From: Arthrobacter sp. YN
GTDB lineage: Bacteria > Actinomycetota > Actinomycetes > Actinomycetales > Micrococcaceae
Direction: 5' to 3'
NCBI RefSeq assembly: GCF_002224285.1
Contig: NZ_CP022436.1
Coordinates: 4,340,001 to 4,404,000 of the forward strand
DNA length: 64,000 nucleotides
A program made the translations under genes and the position numbers. A model generated the notes under the pieces. It was not told the origin of the DNA. It ran no database searches and was given only the letters and a program-made list of their open reading frames with translations. Below, piece after piece: positions 52,646 to 61,278 of the stretch. Position 1 is the stretch's first letter, and each line of letters starts with the position of its first letter.

Positions 52646-53572
52646 ATGTACGTCGTCACAGGAGCAGGACCCGTTGGCTACACCGTCGCGGAGCAACTGG
52701 CAGAGCAAGGTCATAGAGTCCGGGTGCTGACGCGCTCGGGCAGCGGTCCGGAGCATCCCCTGGTTGAACGGGTCCGGGCGGACGTCTCGGCTCCTGCTCA
52801 GTTGGATGAGGCGATTTTCGGCGCAACCGCCGTTTTCCATTGCATCCACGGTTCCGCCTACCGGGCATCAGCCTGGGCCGCCGAACTACCCCACGCCGAG
52901 CAGGTGGTGATGGCCGCAGCGGCGGCCGCGGGCGCCGTCGTCGTCTTCCCTGAAAGTCTCTACTCGTACAGCGAGCCGGACCGGATCATGACGGAATCAA
53001 GCCCGCGGGAAGCAGCGGGCGGCAAACGCGGGATCCGGACTGCGTTGCTGAAGGCGCGGCAGGCGCACGCGGCCACCACGGTCAGCGTGGTTGCCGGCGA
53101 CTTCTTCGGGCCACGCGTGAAGACAGCTCATGCCGGCGAGCGCATGGTCACGCCGATTCTGGCAGGCAAGGCGGTGCAGTTCATCGGAGCTACGGGTCAG
53201 CCCCACTCCTTCACGTACGTCCCGGACCTCGCAGCGGCAATGATTGCAGCTGCGCAGAAGCCCGAACTCTGGAACAGCGTGCTTCATGCCCCCACCGGCC
53301 CGGCCGTAACCCAACGGGAAATGGCCACAGCGCACGCATCAGCCGCAGGCTTTGTTGCGCCCAAGGTGAGTGCCGTACCAGGTTGGGTGCTGCGGGTAGC
53401 GGGCATCTTCTCCACGGACATGCGCGAGCTGGCCGAACTCCTGTACCAGTTCGAGCGCCCGTTTGTCATGGACTCCTCGGAAAGCCAGCGACTTCTGGGG
53501 ATACACCCGACGCCCCTGCCGGAAGCTGCGGCGGCATCCATGGCGTGGTGGAAGGGTGCCGCGGCGGGTTAG
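52646..53572 (+). CDS. NAD(P)-dependent epimerase/reductase-like protein
   Basis: 308 residues. The nucleotide site is T-G-A-G-P-V-G-Y near residue 5, in an atypical short-chain form; F-P-E-S-L-Y-S-Y replaces the usual Y-x-x-x-K area, so the catalytic Tyr/Lys pair is not clear. Later F-T-Y-V-P-D-L-A-A-A-M-I fits extended SDR/NmrA-like proteins. GGAAG lies before the ATG. It is divergent from the TetR gene, so it may be its regulated target. Substrate unknown. Confidence 0.8.
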   Translation: MYVVTGAGPVGYTVAEQLAEQGHRVRVLTRSGSGPEHPLVERVRADVSAPAQLDEAIFGATAVFHCIHGSAYRASAWAAELPHAEQVVMAAAAAAGAVVVFPESLYSYSEPDRIMTESSPREAAGGKRGIRTALLKARQAHAATTVSVVAGDFFGPRVKTAHAGERMVTPILAGKAVQFIGATGQPHSFTYVPDLAAAMIAAAQKPELWNSVLHAPTGPAVTQREMATAHASAAGFVAPKVSAVPGWVLRVAGIFSTDMRELAELLYQFERPFVMDSSESQRLLGIHPTPLPEAAAASMAWWKGAAAG

Positions 53573-54420
53573 AGGCCGTCGTCGTCATTCCAGTGCTCCT
53601 GCCAGCGCCAATCGATAGGTTCGCTCAGCCGCTGGTAGCGGATGTCGGTGGACAGGCGCATGGTGCCGTGGCGGTCCGTGTTGTCCAGAGCGGCATGAAC
53701 AATATGTGCTGAGTGGACCACGACGTCACCCACCTCGTAGTCGGTGACGAGCCACCTGGCATCGTGCTCGTTCGCCAGCCCCGGAAGATCGGCGGTGATT
53801 GAGGCAGCGGGCATCTTCAGCGTTCCCGCACGCTCCTGGGCCATCACCCAGTGATGGCTGCCCTCGAGGTAGGCCAAGCCACCCCGCTCCCGCGGGCAAT
53901 CGCCCAACGGTATCCACATGGACAGCACGCGATCGCTGCCCTCACGCAGATAGACAAGATCGTAGTGGGCCTGCGTGGCCGTGCCGATGCCGCTTTCACC
54001 CGGTTTGGTGTGTCGGATGATCTTCCGGCGGTGCAGATGGACAGCATCCCCGAGGAACCAGGCGAACCAGTCGGCAATCCCTTCCGCAGTGCACAGCGCC
54101 TGGTACTCCGGCCCCGGCACGATGTGATCGAAGAGGCCCCGGCGCAAGGCAGCACGGTCCACATCACCTGGTGCTGCAATGCCATCCCGAGGATACGTGC
54201 CGACCGCGTACACGTTGGCTTCGCCTAAGGACTTGAAGTAGAACTCCCGGAAATCCAACAGCTGGTCCGGATTGAGCTGCCCCTTCAAGTAGAGGTACCC
54301 ATCGCGGCGGAGCCTTGCCCACAGCGCGTCACGATCCCTGCGTTCGGAAGGGGGTACCGGTTCCAGCTCAGCGAGGCGGGTCTTCGATTCGTCCAAGACG
54401 TAGCCGTTAGAGGTCAACAT
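53569..54420 (-). CDS. phytanoyl-CoA dioxygenase (PhyH) family protein
   Basis: 283 residues from ATG 54420; a GTG at 54429 has no ribosome site. The metal triad is visible: H-Y-D near residue 150 (His and Asp) and the His in V-V-V-H-S-A-H-I-V-H-A-A near 235, with an Arg in T-M-R-L-S-T-D-I-R-Y binding 2-oxoglutarate. This is a non-haem Fe(II) 2-oxoglutarate dioxygenase. It is divergent from an AraC-family gene, a common pairing in Arthrobacter-type genomes. It overlaps the end of the reductase gene by 4 nt. Substrate unknown. Confidence 0.87.
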   Translation of the reverse strand: MLTSNGYVLDESKTRLAELEPVPPSERRDRDALWARLRRDGYLYLKGQLNPDQLLDFREFYFKSLGEANVYAVGTYPRDGIAAPGDVDRAALRRGLFDHIVPGPEYQALCTAEGIADWFAWFLGDAVHLHRRKIIRHTKPGESGIGTATQAHYDLVYLREGSDRVLSMWIPLGDCPRERGGLAYLEGSHHWVMAQERAGTLKMPAASITADLPGLANEHDARWLVTDYEVGDVVVHSAHIVHAALDNTDRHGTMRLSTDIRYQRLSEPIDWRWQEHWNDDDGL

Positions 54421-54531
54421 GTTGTCCACTGTGGCAGTGGAGGGCAGTGAAGTGAATGGACTTCGGTTTGCTGATACTTGGACTTTTGTGCGGCTTGTTT
54501 TGGCCTTCGTGTAAGGGCAGCATGGGAGCCT

Positions 54532-55377
54532 ATGGATAATTGGTCAAGCTACCGCCACCCGGCGCTCCCCCTTCGTGACCTTGGTCTTGCTTGTCTGGGT
54601 GCCGGGGAACAAAGTGGCCTGTTACCGTCCTTTGCCGGCCGGACCCTCAGCAGCCACGGCATAGTCCTGGTCTCCGAAGGTTCAGGCCACATTTCTGTTG
54701 ATGGTGAAAGATTCGAGGTCCGCGCTCCCGCGATCATGTGGCTGTTTCCGGGCGTGCGCCATGGGTATGGACCTGGGCCTGCAGGGTGGAAGGAACACTG
54801 GCTGTTGTTCACCGGACCTACGGCGAGAGCGTTTGAAGAGTTGGGGTGCTACTCCCGCGACTCCCCGTTGCTGCAGCTTGATGGTTCGTCAGAGCGGGAC
54901 CTGATGGAAGCACTTGGACTTTTTCCAGCCCTGCGTGCGGCTCTCTCGGTGGGCGGTCACCACTCAGACTTGGACGCTTCGTTAATCTGCCAGCGGGTAC
55001 TCGTCGAGGCCGGCAAGCAACGCAACCATGGCGCCAGCGGGTCACCCGGAGATGGGGAGAAACTGCTCGCCAGGCTTCATGAGATGGCCCATCTCCCGCT
55101 CAGCTTGCCGCAAGTGGCCGCTTCCTTGAACCTGACTGCCCCTGAACTTCGGCACGCAGTTCAGACAGCGACGGGCATGGGGCCGAAGGAGCTGGTGATC
55201 CAGCTCCGGATGTCGCGTGCCCAATCGCTCCTGGCGGACACTGACCTGCCGGTCCAACGCGTCGCCACGCTCACCGGGTACGACGATCCCGCCTACTTCA
55301 GCCGGCTCTTCACCAAGAAGACGGGCTTTCCTCCGAGCCAATTCCGCCGGGATCATCACCGGAAAAGTCCGCACTGA
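54532..55377 (+). CDS. AraC-family regulator
   Basis: 281 residues from ATG 54532 (GGGAG upstream). The N-terminal cupin-like arm (S-S-H-G-I-V-L-V-S-E-G-S-G, then W-L-F-P-G-V-R-H-G-Y) binds a ligand. The C-terminal double helix-turn-helix has the AraC signature R-V-A-T-L-T-G-Y-D-D-P-A-Y-F-S-R-L-F-T-K and G-F-P-P-S-Q-F-R-R. The divergent PhyH-type dioxygenase gene is its likely target. A 15-bp perfect palindrome (CCACTG-TGG-CAGTGG, 54426-54440) lies at the start of the PhyH gene. Confidence 0.9.
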   Translation: MDNWSSYRHPALPLRDLGLACLGAGEQSGLLPSFAGRTLSSHGIVLVSEGSGHISVDGERFEVRAPAIMWLFPGVRHGYGPGPAGWKEHWLLFTGPTARAFEELGCYSRDSPLLQLDGSSERDLMEALGLFPALRAALSVGGHHSDLDASLICQRVLVEAGKQRNHGASGSPGDGEKLLARLHEMAHLPLSLPQVAASLNLTAPELRHAVQTATGMGPKELVIQLRMSRAQSLLADTDLPVQRVATLTGYDDPAYFSRLFTKKTGFPPSQFRRDHHRKSPH

Positions 55378-55537
55378 CCTCCACTCAGCTAATGTCTGAA
55401 AATGTTCGAATCATGGATTTCCCAGCCCCTGCCTGAAACCCTGATTGCAGTGCACAGGACGTCTCCGGAACGTCCCCATCGACACCACACCACCCAACGA
55501 TCACTGCCCCACGGGATACTCAATGAGGAGATCTTCC

Positions 55538-57553
55538 ATGTCCACTTTCGCCATCAATCGTCGTCAGTTGCTGCAGACCGGGGGCATCGGCGGACTTGCC
55601 GTAGCACTGTCAGCAATGTCCTCCGGCGCAGCCGACGCTGCACCGAAGAAGCAAACCGCGGGTGTCCCGCAGATCACCGACCTGGGACCTGCCGTCGTGC
55701 AGTTTTCCCTCATGAGCTCGCTGCTGGTGGGCGACACCGTCTACATCGGTTCCCGCAACCTCAATCCTGTGCGGATCATCGGCTTCCACCTCCCCACCCG
55801 CACCATCACTTCAAGGACAGACCTCGGCTCCGGATACAGCATCCAGGCAATGGCCGCTGACTCCACCGGCCGCTACCTCTATGCGGGTGTGCTGCGCGAG
55901 GGAGTCGACGGAAAACCGAACCTCTACCGCTGGGACCTCAGCACACCCAACGCTCCGGCAGTGGGTGTCGGCGAAACAGGAGACCGGGACATCCGGGCTT
56001 TGGCTGTAGCCCCGGACGGCAAGGTCTACGTTGCCGGTGGCGGGTTGACCACCAACGCACCCTCCCTGTGGGAATACGATCCCGCTGCGAATGCCATGAC
56101 CAGCTGGGGCGTCCCGGACCCCGGGGCAACCATTGCCCAAGCAGTGGCTGCTACCGCCAGCCACGTGTATTTCGGCACGGGCAGCACGCTGGGAGGCGGC
56201 AACGGCTCCAGCCCGGCCCGTCTCTTTGCGTTCGACCGGACGACGAAGACCTCGACGAACATCCTTCCGGCGGACGTGGCCACCGGTGTCTCAGTGACTT
56301 CCTTGAGCGTGCTGAACGGGCAGCTCGGAGTCGGAGTCAAGGGGCCCGGGAAGTCTGTGCTGATCAATCTGGCGGACCACTCTAAATTCACGATCATCGC
56401 CAAGACCGGCGTGATGTTCCGGCAGTTGGGCAACGACGTCTTCTTCGTCAAGGAGCCGGGCGTCTGGTCCTACAACATGGTCAGCAAAAAGATCACCCAG
56501 ATCCTCACGGAGGATGTTGGCGCCATGTGGGGCTTGGACGTCTACGGCAACAAGGCGCTCACCGTCTCTTCCTACGACGTCATTGAAGTCGATCCTGTGG
56601 CGAAGACCGCAGTTAAGCATGACCTCACCCAGGCTGGAGCACCGGGCGGACCGCAGTCGTGCATGGGCCTCGCCGCGGGCGGCGGGGACGTCTATGTGGG
56701 CGGCACAGGAACCATCGCGCGTCACCAGCTGGCCTCAAACCAGGTTTCCTACCTCCGGGCGACGGGCGAGGCCAAGGACGCCGTGGTGGTGGGCGGAATC
56801 CTGTTCACGGGCCAGTACAACTCCAGGGGCATCTACTCCTACGATCCCTCCACCGGGCAACTGCCCTATCAAGTGGCTGCCCTCCCTGCCGGGCAAAACC
56901 GCCCCCTGGATGTCTGCTGGGACGCCGTCAACGGGCTGGTCATTGCCGGCGCTCAGAACGATACCGGCGGAGGCGGCTGCTTCGCCGCATACAACCCGGT
57001 GACAACGCAGGTCATCACCAAGGTCAATCCAATCGATGCCCTCCAGATGGTCCGGGCAGTGGCCACAAAGGACGGAGTGGCCTACCTCGGCGGGGACAAC
57101 ATCTACGCCACCGGCCCCCGAAGCACCGTGGTTGCCTGGGATCCGGTAGCAAACCAGGAGCTGTGGCGCCTTGACCCGGGCCAGCCCCAAGGGATCGCCG
57201 CAATGGCCATCCACGGCAAGTTCCTCTACGGCATGTCCCGCAAGGCTGCGGGCCTGTTCGTCATTGACCTCGACACCCGCCAAGTGGTTCACCGGGGCGA
57301 CCTGAGCAGCGTCTGTACGGACTTCGGTGCCCTCCAGGTCAGCCGCGGGATTGTCTACGGCGTCTCCGACACCACGGTGTTCCGCATTGACCCGATCACG
57401 TTCGCGGCGTCCGTTGTTGTGGCTGACATCAATGGCGGCTGGTACAGCGGGCCCCACATCACGGCCGACGAGGACGGTTTGCTGTACACGCTCCGGGGCC
57501 CCAACCTCGTGCGGATTGACGATCAGCAGGCGATGCAAACCATGCGGCGCTAA
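55538..57553 (+). CDS. Tat-exported beta-propeller protein
   Basis: 671 residues from ATG 55538 (GAGGAG 8 nt upstream); the longer open frame has no signal. N-R-R-Q-L-L-Q-T-G-G in residues 7-16 is a twin-arginine export signal, followed by a hydrophobic core and A-D-A-A-P. The rest is made of WD40/YVTN-like blades with repeats of the type G-x-V-Y-x-G-x-x-G and D-G-K-V-Y-V-A-G. No catalytic site is evident. Function unknown; possibly binding of a glycan outside the cell, as it sits by the AraC gene and the ROK cluster. Confidence 0.78.
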   Translation: MSTFAINRRQLLQTGGIGGLAVALSAMSSGAADAAPKKQTAGVPQITDLGPAVVQFSLMSSLLVGDTVYIGSRNLNPVRIIGFHLPTRTITSRTDLGSGYSIQAMAADSTGRYLYAGVLREGVDGKPNLYRWDLSTPNAPAVGVGETGDRDIRALAVAPDGKVYVAGGGLTTNAPSLWEYDPAANAMTSWGVPDPGATIAQAVAATASHVYFGTGSTLGGGNGSSPARLFAFDRTTKTSTNILPADVATGVSVTSLSVLNGQLGVGVKGPGKSVLINLADHSKFTIIAKTGVMFRQLGNDVFFVKEPGVWSYNMVSKKITQILTEDVGAMWGLDVYGNKALTVSSYDVIEVDPVAKTAVKHDLTQAGAPGGPQSCMGLAAGGGDVYVGGTGTIARHQLASNQVSYLRATGEAKDAVVVGGILFTGQYNSRGIYSYDPSTGQLPYQVAALPAGQNRPLDVCWDAVNGLVIAGAQNDTGGGGCFAAYNPVTTQVITKVNPIDALQMVRAVATKDGVAYLGGDNIYATGPRSTVVAWDPVANQELWRLDPGQPQGIAAMAIHGKFLYGMSRKAAGLFVIDLDTRQVVHRGDLSSVCTDFGALQVSRGIVYGVSDTTVFRIDPITFAASVVVADINGGWYSGPHITADEDGLLYTLRGPNLVRIDDQQAMQTMRR

Positions 57554-57554
57554 G

Positions 57555-57622
57555 CCCCATGTAAGTAGCAGCAGATGCCGTTTTGAGCCCTCAAAACGGC
57601 ATCTGCTGTTACCCAGTTGGGC
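57555..57622. repeat. palindromic element, copy 3
   Basis: A perfect 18-bp stem (57569-57586 / 57591-57608, loop GCCC) with an outer right arm ACCCAGTTGGG matching copies 1 and 2, while the central sequence differs. It lies between convergent genes, and its right arm includes the stop codon and last codons of the ROK gene. It probably also terminates both genes. Confidence 0.75.
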
Positions 57623-58745
57623 TGGCAGTGAACAGTCCCGCAAGCACCGAACAGGCAGCACCCCTGGCCAGTGCTACGGGATCCGAAATGGCGGTATCAA
57701 ATATTGGAGGCGGAGTATTCGCGTGGTCGTATTGGCGCACGAACGCGTCCTTGGTCTGCTCAGCAAACGTGCCCAGAGCGGCTTCAGGAGCGAAACCGGC
57801 CACCACCTGTCCGGGACCCAGGACCTTGGCCATGTTCGCCATGCCAATGCCCAGGTGCAGGGCTGCGTCGGCAATCAGTGCGGAGTCGATGTCGGGGTCC
57901 AGCTGCCTGTCCTGGCCGCGTCGCTCCAGTTCACGCTGCATGCCCCACAGGCTGCCCCGGGTTTCGAAACAGTCCTCCGCGCCGCAGTGGCAGTGCCTGG
58001 CAGGCTCGGGACCGGTGATCGCCCGCGAATGAGCGAACCCCCCTGCAGAACCGTTGAAGCCTCGCTGGATACGGCCTTCAACCACGACGGCGGCGCCCAG
58101 GCTGGTGCCGACGCTGAAGATGAGCATCTCGCGGCCTGCAAAGACGTCGTCGAAAAGCAGCCCCCGCGTGTAGGCGTTGACGTAACTGTCGATGATGACG
58201 GGGTGGTCCGCGGCTTCTTCGAGGAGCTCTTGGAACGCTATGTCAGCCCAACTCATGGCCCCGCTGTGCCGCACCAGGCCACTCGCTTGGTCCACCACGC
58301 CGGAGACGGCCGCCCCCACACCAATAAGCTTGGGCTCCCTGCCGCCTGCAGCAACCCGCACAGCCCTTGCCGCGGCTGCTGCGGCTTCGGCAGGTTCCGT
58401 GGATGCCAACGGCTCGCTGTGCGTGGCCACCACGTCACCGCGCAAATCGACGACGACGGCGTGGGCCTCCGTAGCGGACAGCCTCACCCCCGCCGCGAAA
58501 ACACCTTCGCGTCCGAGCTCAAGAAGGCGCGCGGGTCTGCCGCCCGTGCTGGGCGCGATCTCGGTTTCCACCAGAAGGCCCGAGGTGATGAGCTTGCCCG
58601 TAATTCCGGTGACGCTGGCTGCGCTCAAGCCGGTCTGAACAGTGATGGCGGCACGGGAGACAGGCGATTGGGTCCGCACGACGTCGAGCACCAGGGCCTC
58701 GTTGATCTCACGGATCAGGGCCTTGCTGCCTGCACGTGGCTTCAT
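57609..58745 (-). CDS. ROK-family transcriptional repressor
   Basis: 378 residues from ATG 58745 (AGGAG upstream); the frame stays open further up but a candidate -10 (TATCAT, 58825-58830 minus) and -35 (TTTTGT, 58847-58852) place the mRNA start near 58818. The N-terminal winged helix (S-R-A-A-I-T-V-Q-T-G-L-S-A-A-S-V-T) precedes the ROK sugar-kinase-like domain (V-D-L-R-G-D-V, G-S-A-G-G-F-A-H, C-H-C-G-A-E-D-C-F-E zinc cluster). It resembles XylR/NagC-type regulators that release on binding a sugar. The divergent dehydrogenase-sulfatase-ABC operon is the target (inference). The stop codon lies in a palindromic element. Confidence 0.9.
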   Translation of the reverse strand: MKPRAGSKALIREINEALVLDVVRTQSPVSRAAITVQTGLSAASVTGITGKLITSGLLVETEIAPSTGGRPARLLELGREGVFAAGVRLSATEAHAVVVDLRGDVVATHSEPLASTEPAEAAAAAARAVRVAAGGREPKLIGVGAAVSGVVDQASGLVRHSGAMSWADIAFQELLEEAADHPVIIDSYVNAYTRGLLFDDVFAGREMLIFSVGTSLGAAVVVEGRIQRGFNGSAGGFAHSRAITGPEPARHCHCGAEDCFETRGSLWGMQRELERRGQDRQLDPDIDSALIADAALHLGIGMANMAKVLGPGQVVAGFAPEAALGTFAEQTKDAFVRQYDHANTPPPIFDTAISDPVALARGAACSVLAGLFTASPTG

Positions 58746-58878
58746 TGCTGGTGGCTCCTGTTGTTGCGCGGCAAAGGATCCCACCCATTCTGGCATCCGT
58801 AGCGCGGTTGCTTTCACACTCTCCATGATACTTACTTTAGTCATTGACAAAAAATATTGAAACTGGCAACCTCAACCC

Positions 58879-59925
58879 ATGAACATCAACAACGGCGTTG
58901 CATCGACACCACCTCCACCCACCACCCCCCGGCTGAGGATTCTCCTGAGCATCCCGGACGTGGAACGGGCGGCCTTCATCTCCCCGGAAACCCACGCTGC
59001 ACTGAACCAGCTGGGCGAAGTCACCGCCATCGCACCGGCCCAGCTCCAGTCATTGGACGCTTTCGCCGCGGCGGCAGCAGAGACAGACATTTTCATCACG
59101 GCCTGGGGCTTTCCCCGCCTCGACGCCGAACACCTGGCAGCGGCGCCGAACCTCACATGCGTCGTCCACGCCGCGTCGTCGCTGCACGCCCTTGTCAGCG
59201 ACGCATTCTGGGCCGCCGGCATCCCCATCTCCCAAGCGGGCGCAGCCATGGCCCCGGCTGTCGCGGAACTCTCGCTCACCTTTACTCTGAGCTTGCTGCG
59301 CCGCGTGCACCAGCTCGATCACAGCCTCCGCTCCGGCACCAACTGGGACGATGCCCGCACCGTACCCAGGGCCCGTGAAATCTCCGGCGCCCGCATCGGC
59401 GTAGTCGGCGCCTCACGCACAGGCCGCCGCTATATCGACGCCTGCCGGGCACTCGGCGCAGAGGTACGTGTCTATGATCCGTACCTCCTCAAGGGGGATC
59501 CCCTTGCGGCCAGCTCCACCACCTTGCACGGCTTGATGGCAAACAGCGATGTCCTCGCCATCCACGCCCCCGCCACCAGTGAAACCGTGGGGCTGATCGG
59601 TGCTGCCGAACTCGCCCTGATGCCGGATGGGGCAGCGTTCGTGAACACGGCCCGCTCCACCATCGTGGACATGGAAGCCCTCTACAAAGAGGTGCACTCG
59701 GGCCGGATTGACGCGGCGTTGGATGTCTTCGACGCCGAGCCCCTTCCCATGGATGATCCTTGGCGCTCCCTGCCGAACGTGCTCCTCACGCCCCACCTCG
59801 GCGGCGCCACTGTTGACTCGCGGCGCCGGGCCGGCGGCATCGTCGTTGACGAACTAAGCCGCTTCATCAGCGGCCGGCCCATGGAACACGCCCTCACCCG
59901 GACCGACCTCGAACGGATGGGCTGA
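58879..59925 (+). CDS. D-2-hydroxyacid dehydrogenase family protein, second cluster
   Basis: 348 residues. As in the gene at 32123, the Rossmann motif has Ser in place of Gly: G-A-S-R-T-G-R-R. The catalytic Arg (N-T-A-R-S-T-I-V), Glu (F-D-A-E-P-L-P) and His (T-P-H-L-G-G) are present. A Pro-rich stretch follows the first residues. It is first in the operon that runs through a sulfatase and ABC permeases and is divergent from the ROK gene. A role in processing an oxidised sugar is inference. Confidence 0.87.
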   Translation: MNINNGVASTPPPPTTPRLRILLSIPDVERAAFISPETHAALNQLGEVTAIAPAQLQSLDAFAAAAAETDIFITAWGFPRLDAEHLAAAPNLTCVVHAASSLHALVSDAFWAAGIPISQAGAAMAPAVAELSLTFTLSLLRRVHQLDHSLRSGTNWDDARTVPRAREISGARIGVVGASRTGRRYIDACRALGAEVRVYDPYLLKGDPLAASSTTLHGLMANSDVLAIHAPATSETVGLIGAAELALMPDGAAFVNTARSTIVDMEALYKEVHSGRIDAALDVFDAEPLPMDDPWRSLPNVLLTPHLGGATVDSRRRAGGIVVDELSRFISGRPMEHALTRTDLERMG

Positions 59926-59926
59926 C

Positions 59927-61273
59927 ATGCGCAACATCCTCTTGATCCACTGCCACGACCTCGGCCGTTTTCTGGGCACGTACGGAGTGGAAACGGTCTC
60001 AACCCCGCACTTGGACGCCCTGGCCGATGAGTCCGTGCTCTTCGAGCAAGCCTTCGCAACCGCTCCCCATTGCAGCCCGGCCCGGGCCTCCTTGTTCACC
60101 GGTACGTATCCCCAGACCAATGGTGTCCTCGGGCTGACGCACGAGCCCTTCGGCTGGGACCTCAAAGAGCCGAAAGACCACATCGCCTACAGGCTGAAGT
60201 CCGTCGGCTATCAAACCGGGCTCGTCGGCGTGCACCACGAATCGCGGGTCTTGGCCGACGACGTGGTGGCCGGCAGGCTCGGTTTCGACCACGCCCGTAC
60301 GGGAGGTGCACGGGACGTCGTCGTGGATCGCGCCACTGACGCGCTGCGTCGGATGTCCGGCAGCGACCGGCCCTTCTACCTGCAGGTCGGCTTCACCGAG
60401 CCGCACCGGGTGCCCTCCGCAAGGGACCGCCCCGGGGTGATGGGGTTCCTGGCCGATGGCGTCGAACCGGACGTCTCCTTGGGGCATTCCGTTCCGGCCC
60501 ATTTGGTGGACGACGACGGTGCCCGCGAGGAAATCGCCGAGCTCCAGGGCGCGGTCAAACACATGGATGAAGGCGTCGGCAGCATCCTGGCGGAACTCGA
60601 TTCGCTGGGCCTCCGCGACCAGACGCTGGTGCTGTTCACCACCGACCACGGGCTTGCGCTGCCCCGCGCCAAATGCACCCTGTACGACGCCGGACTCGGC
60701 GTTGCGCTGATGCTTCGCCATCCCGGCAACCCGGCGTGGTCCGGGAGGCGCGTGTCGGACATCGTCAGTCACGTGGATGTCCTGCCCACCTTGCTTGACC
60801 TGGCAGGACTGCCGACTCTCGACGGCCTCGCCGGAACAACTCTGCGGCCCGCCGTCGAAGCAGGCGGGGCCACGCGAACCCACTGTTTCAGCCAGCTGAG
60901 CTACCACACGTACTACGACCCCAAACGATCAGTGCGGACACCCACCCACAAACTGATCGTCAACTTTTCCAACGCACCACGCGCCATGGATCCCACACAA
61001 TCCTGGATCCACCGCAGCCTGCCGGCGGACCTTGGCGGGCCCACCATCGGCACCAGCCCGGCGACGGAACTCTACGACCTCACCACAGACCCTGAGGAAC
61101 TGGACAACATCGCCGGCCATCCGGAGCAGTCGGAAATCCTCAGGGATCTCTCCGCTGCCCTCTTCGACTGGATGCGGGAATGCGGCGACCCCCTCCTCAC
61201 CGCCCCCGTAGCAGCCAGCCGCCACCTGCTCGCGCTCAGCGCGATCCAAGAAGCCACCCTCACCCGAAAGTAG
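59927..61273 (+). CDS. formylglycine-type sulfatase, cytoplasmic
   Basis: 448 residues, no signal peptide. The maturation site C49-S-P-A-R53 becomes formylglycine by the FGE enzyme; G-T-Y-G near residue 20 and metal-site Asp/His residues (T-D-H-G, then K-C-T-L-Y-D-A-G) complete the arylsulfatase-type active site. It would remove sulfate esters from an imported sugar, since it lacks export signals while an ABC importer follows. It begins 2 nt after the dehydrogenase stop. No maturase gene lies in the window. Confidence 0.9.
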   Translation: MRNILLIHCHDLGRFLGTYGVETVSTPHLDALADESVLFEQAFATAPHCSPARASLFTGTYPQTNGVLGLTHEPFGWDLKEPKDHIAYRLKSVGYQTGLVGVHHESRVLADDVVAGRLGFDHARTGGARDVVVDRATDALRRMSGSDRPFYLQVGFTEPHRVPSARDRPGVMGFLADGVEPDVSLGHSVPAHLVDDDGAREEIAELQGAVKHMDEGVGSILAELDSLGLRDQTLVLFTTDHGLALPRAKCTLYDAGLGVALMLRHPGNPAWSGRRVSDIVSHVDVLPTLLDLAGLPTLDGLAGTTLRPAVEAGGATRTHCFSQLSYHTYYDPKRSVRTPTHKLIVNFSNAPRAMDPTQSWIHRSLPADLGGPTIGTSPATELYDLTTDPEELDNIAGHPEQSEILRDLSAALFDWMRECGDPLLTAPVAASRHLLALSAIQEATLTRK

Positions 61274-61278
61274 CCACC

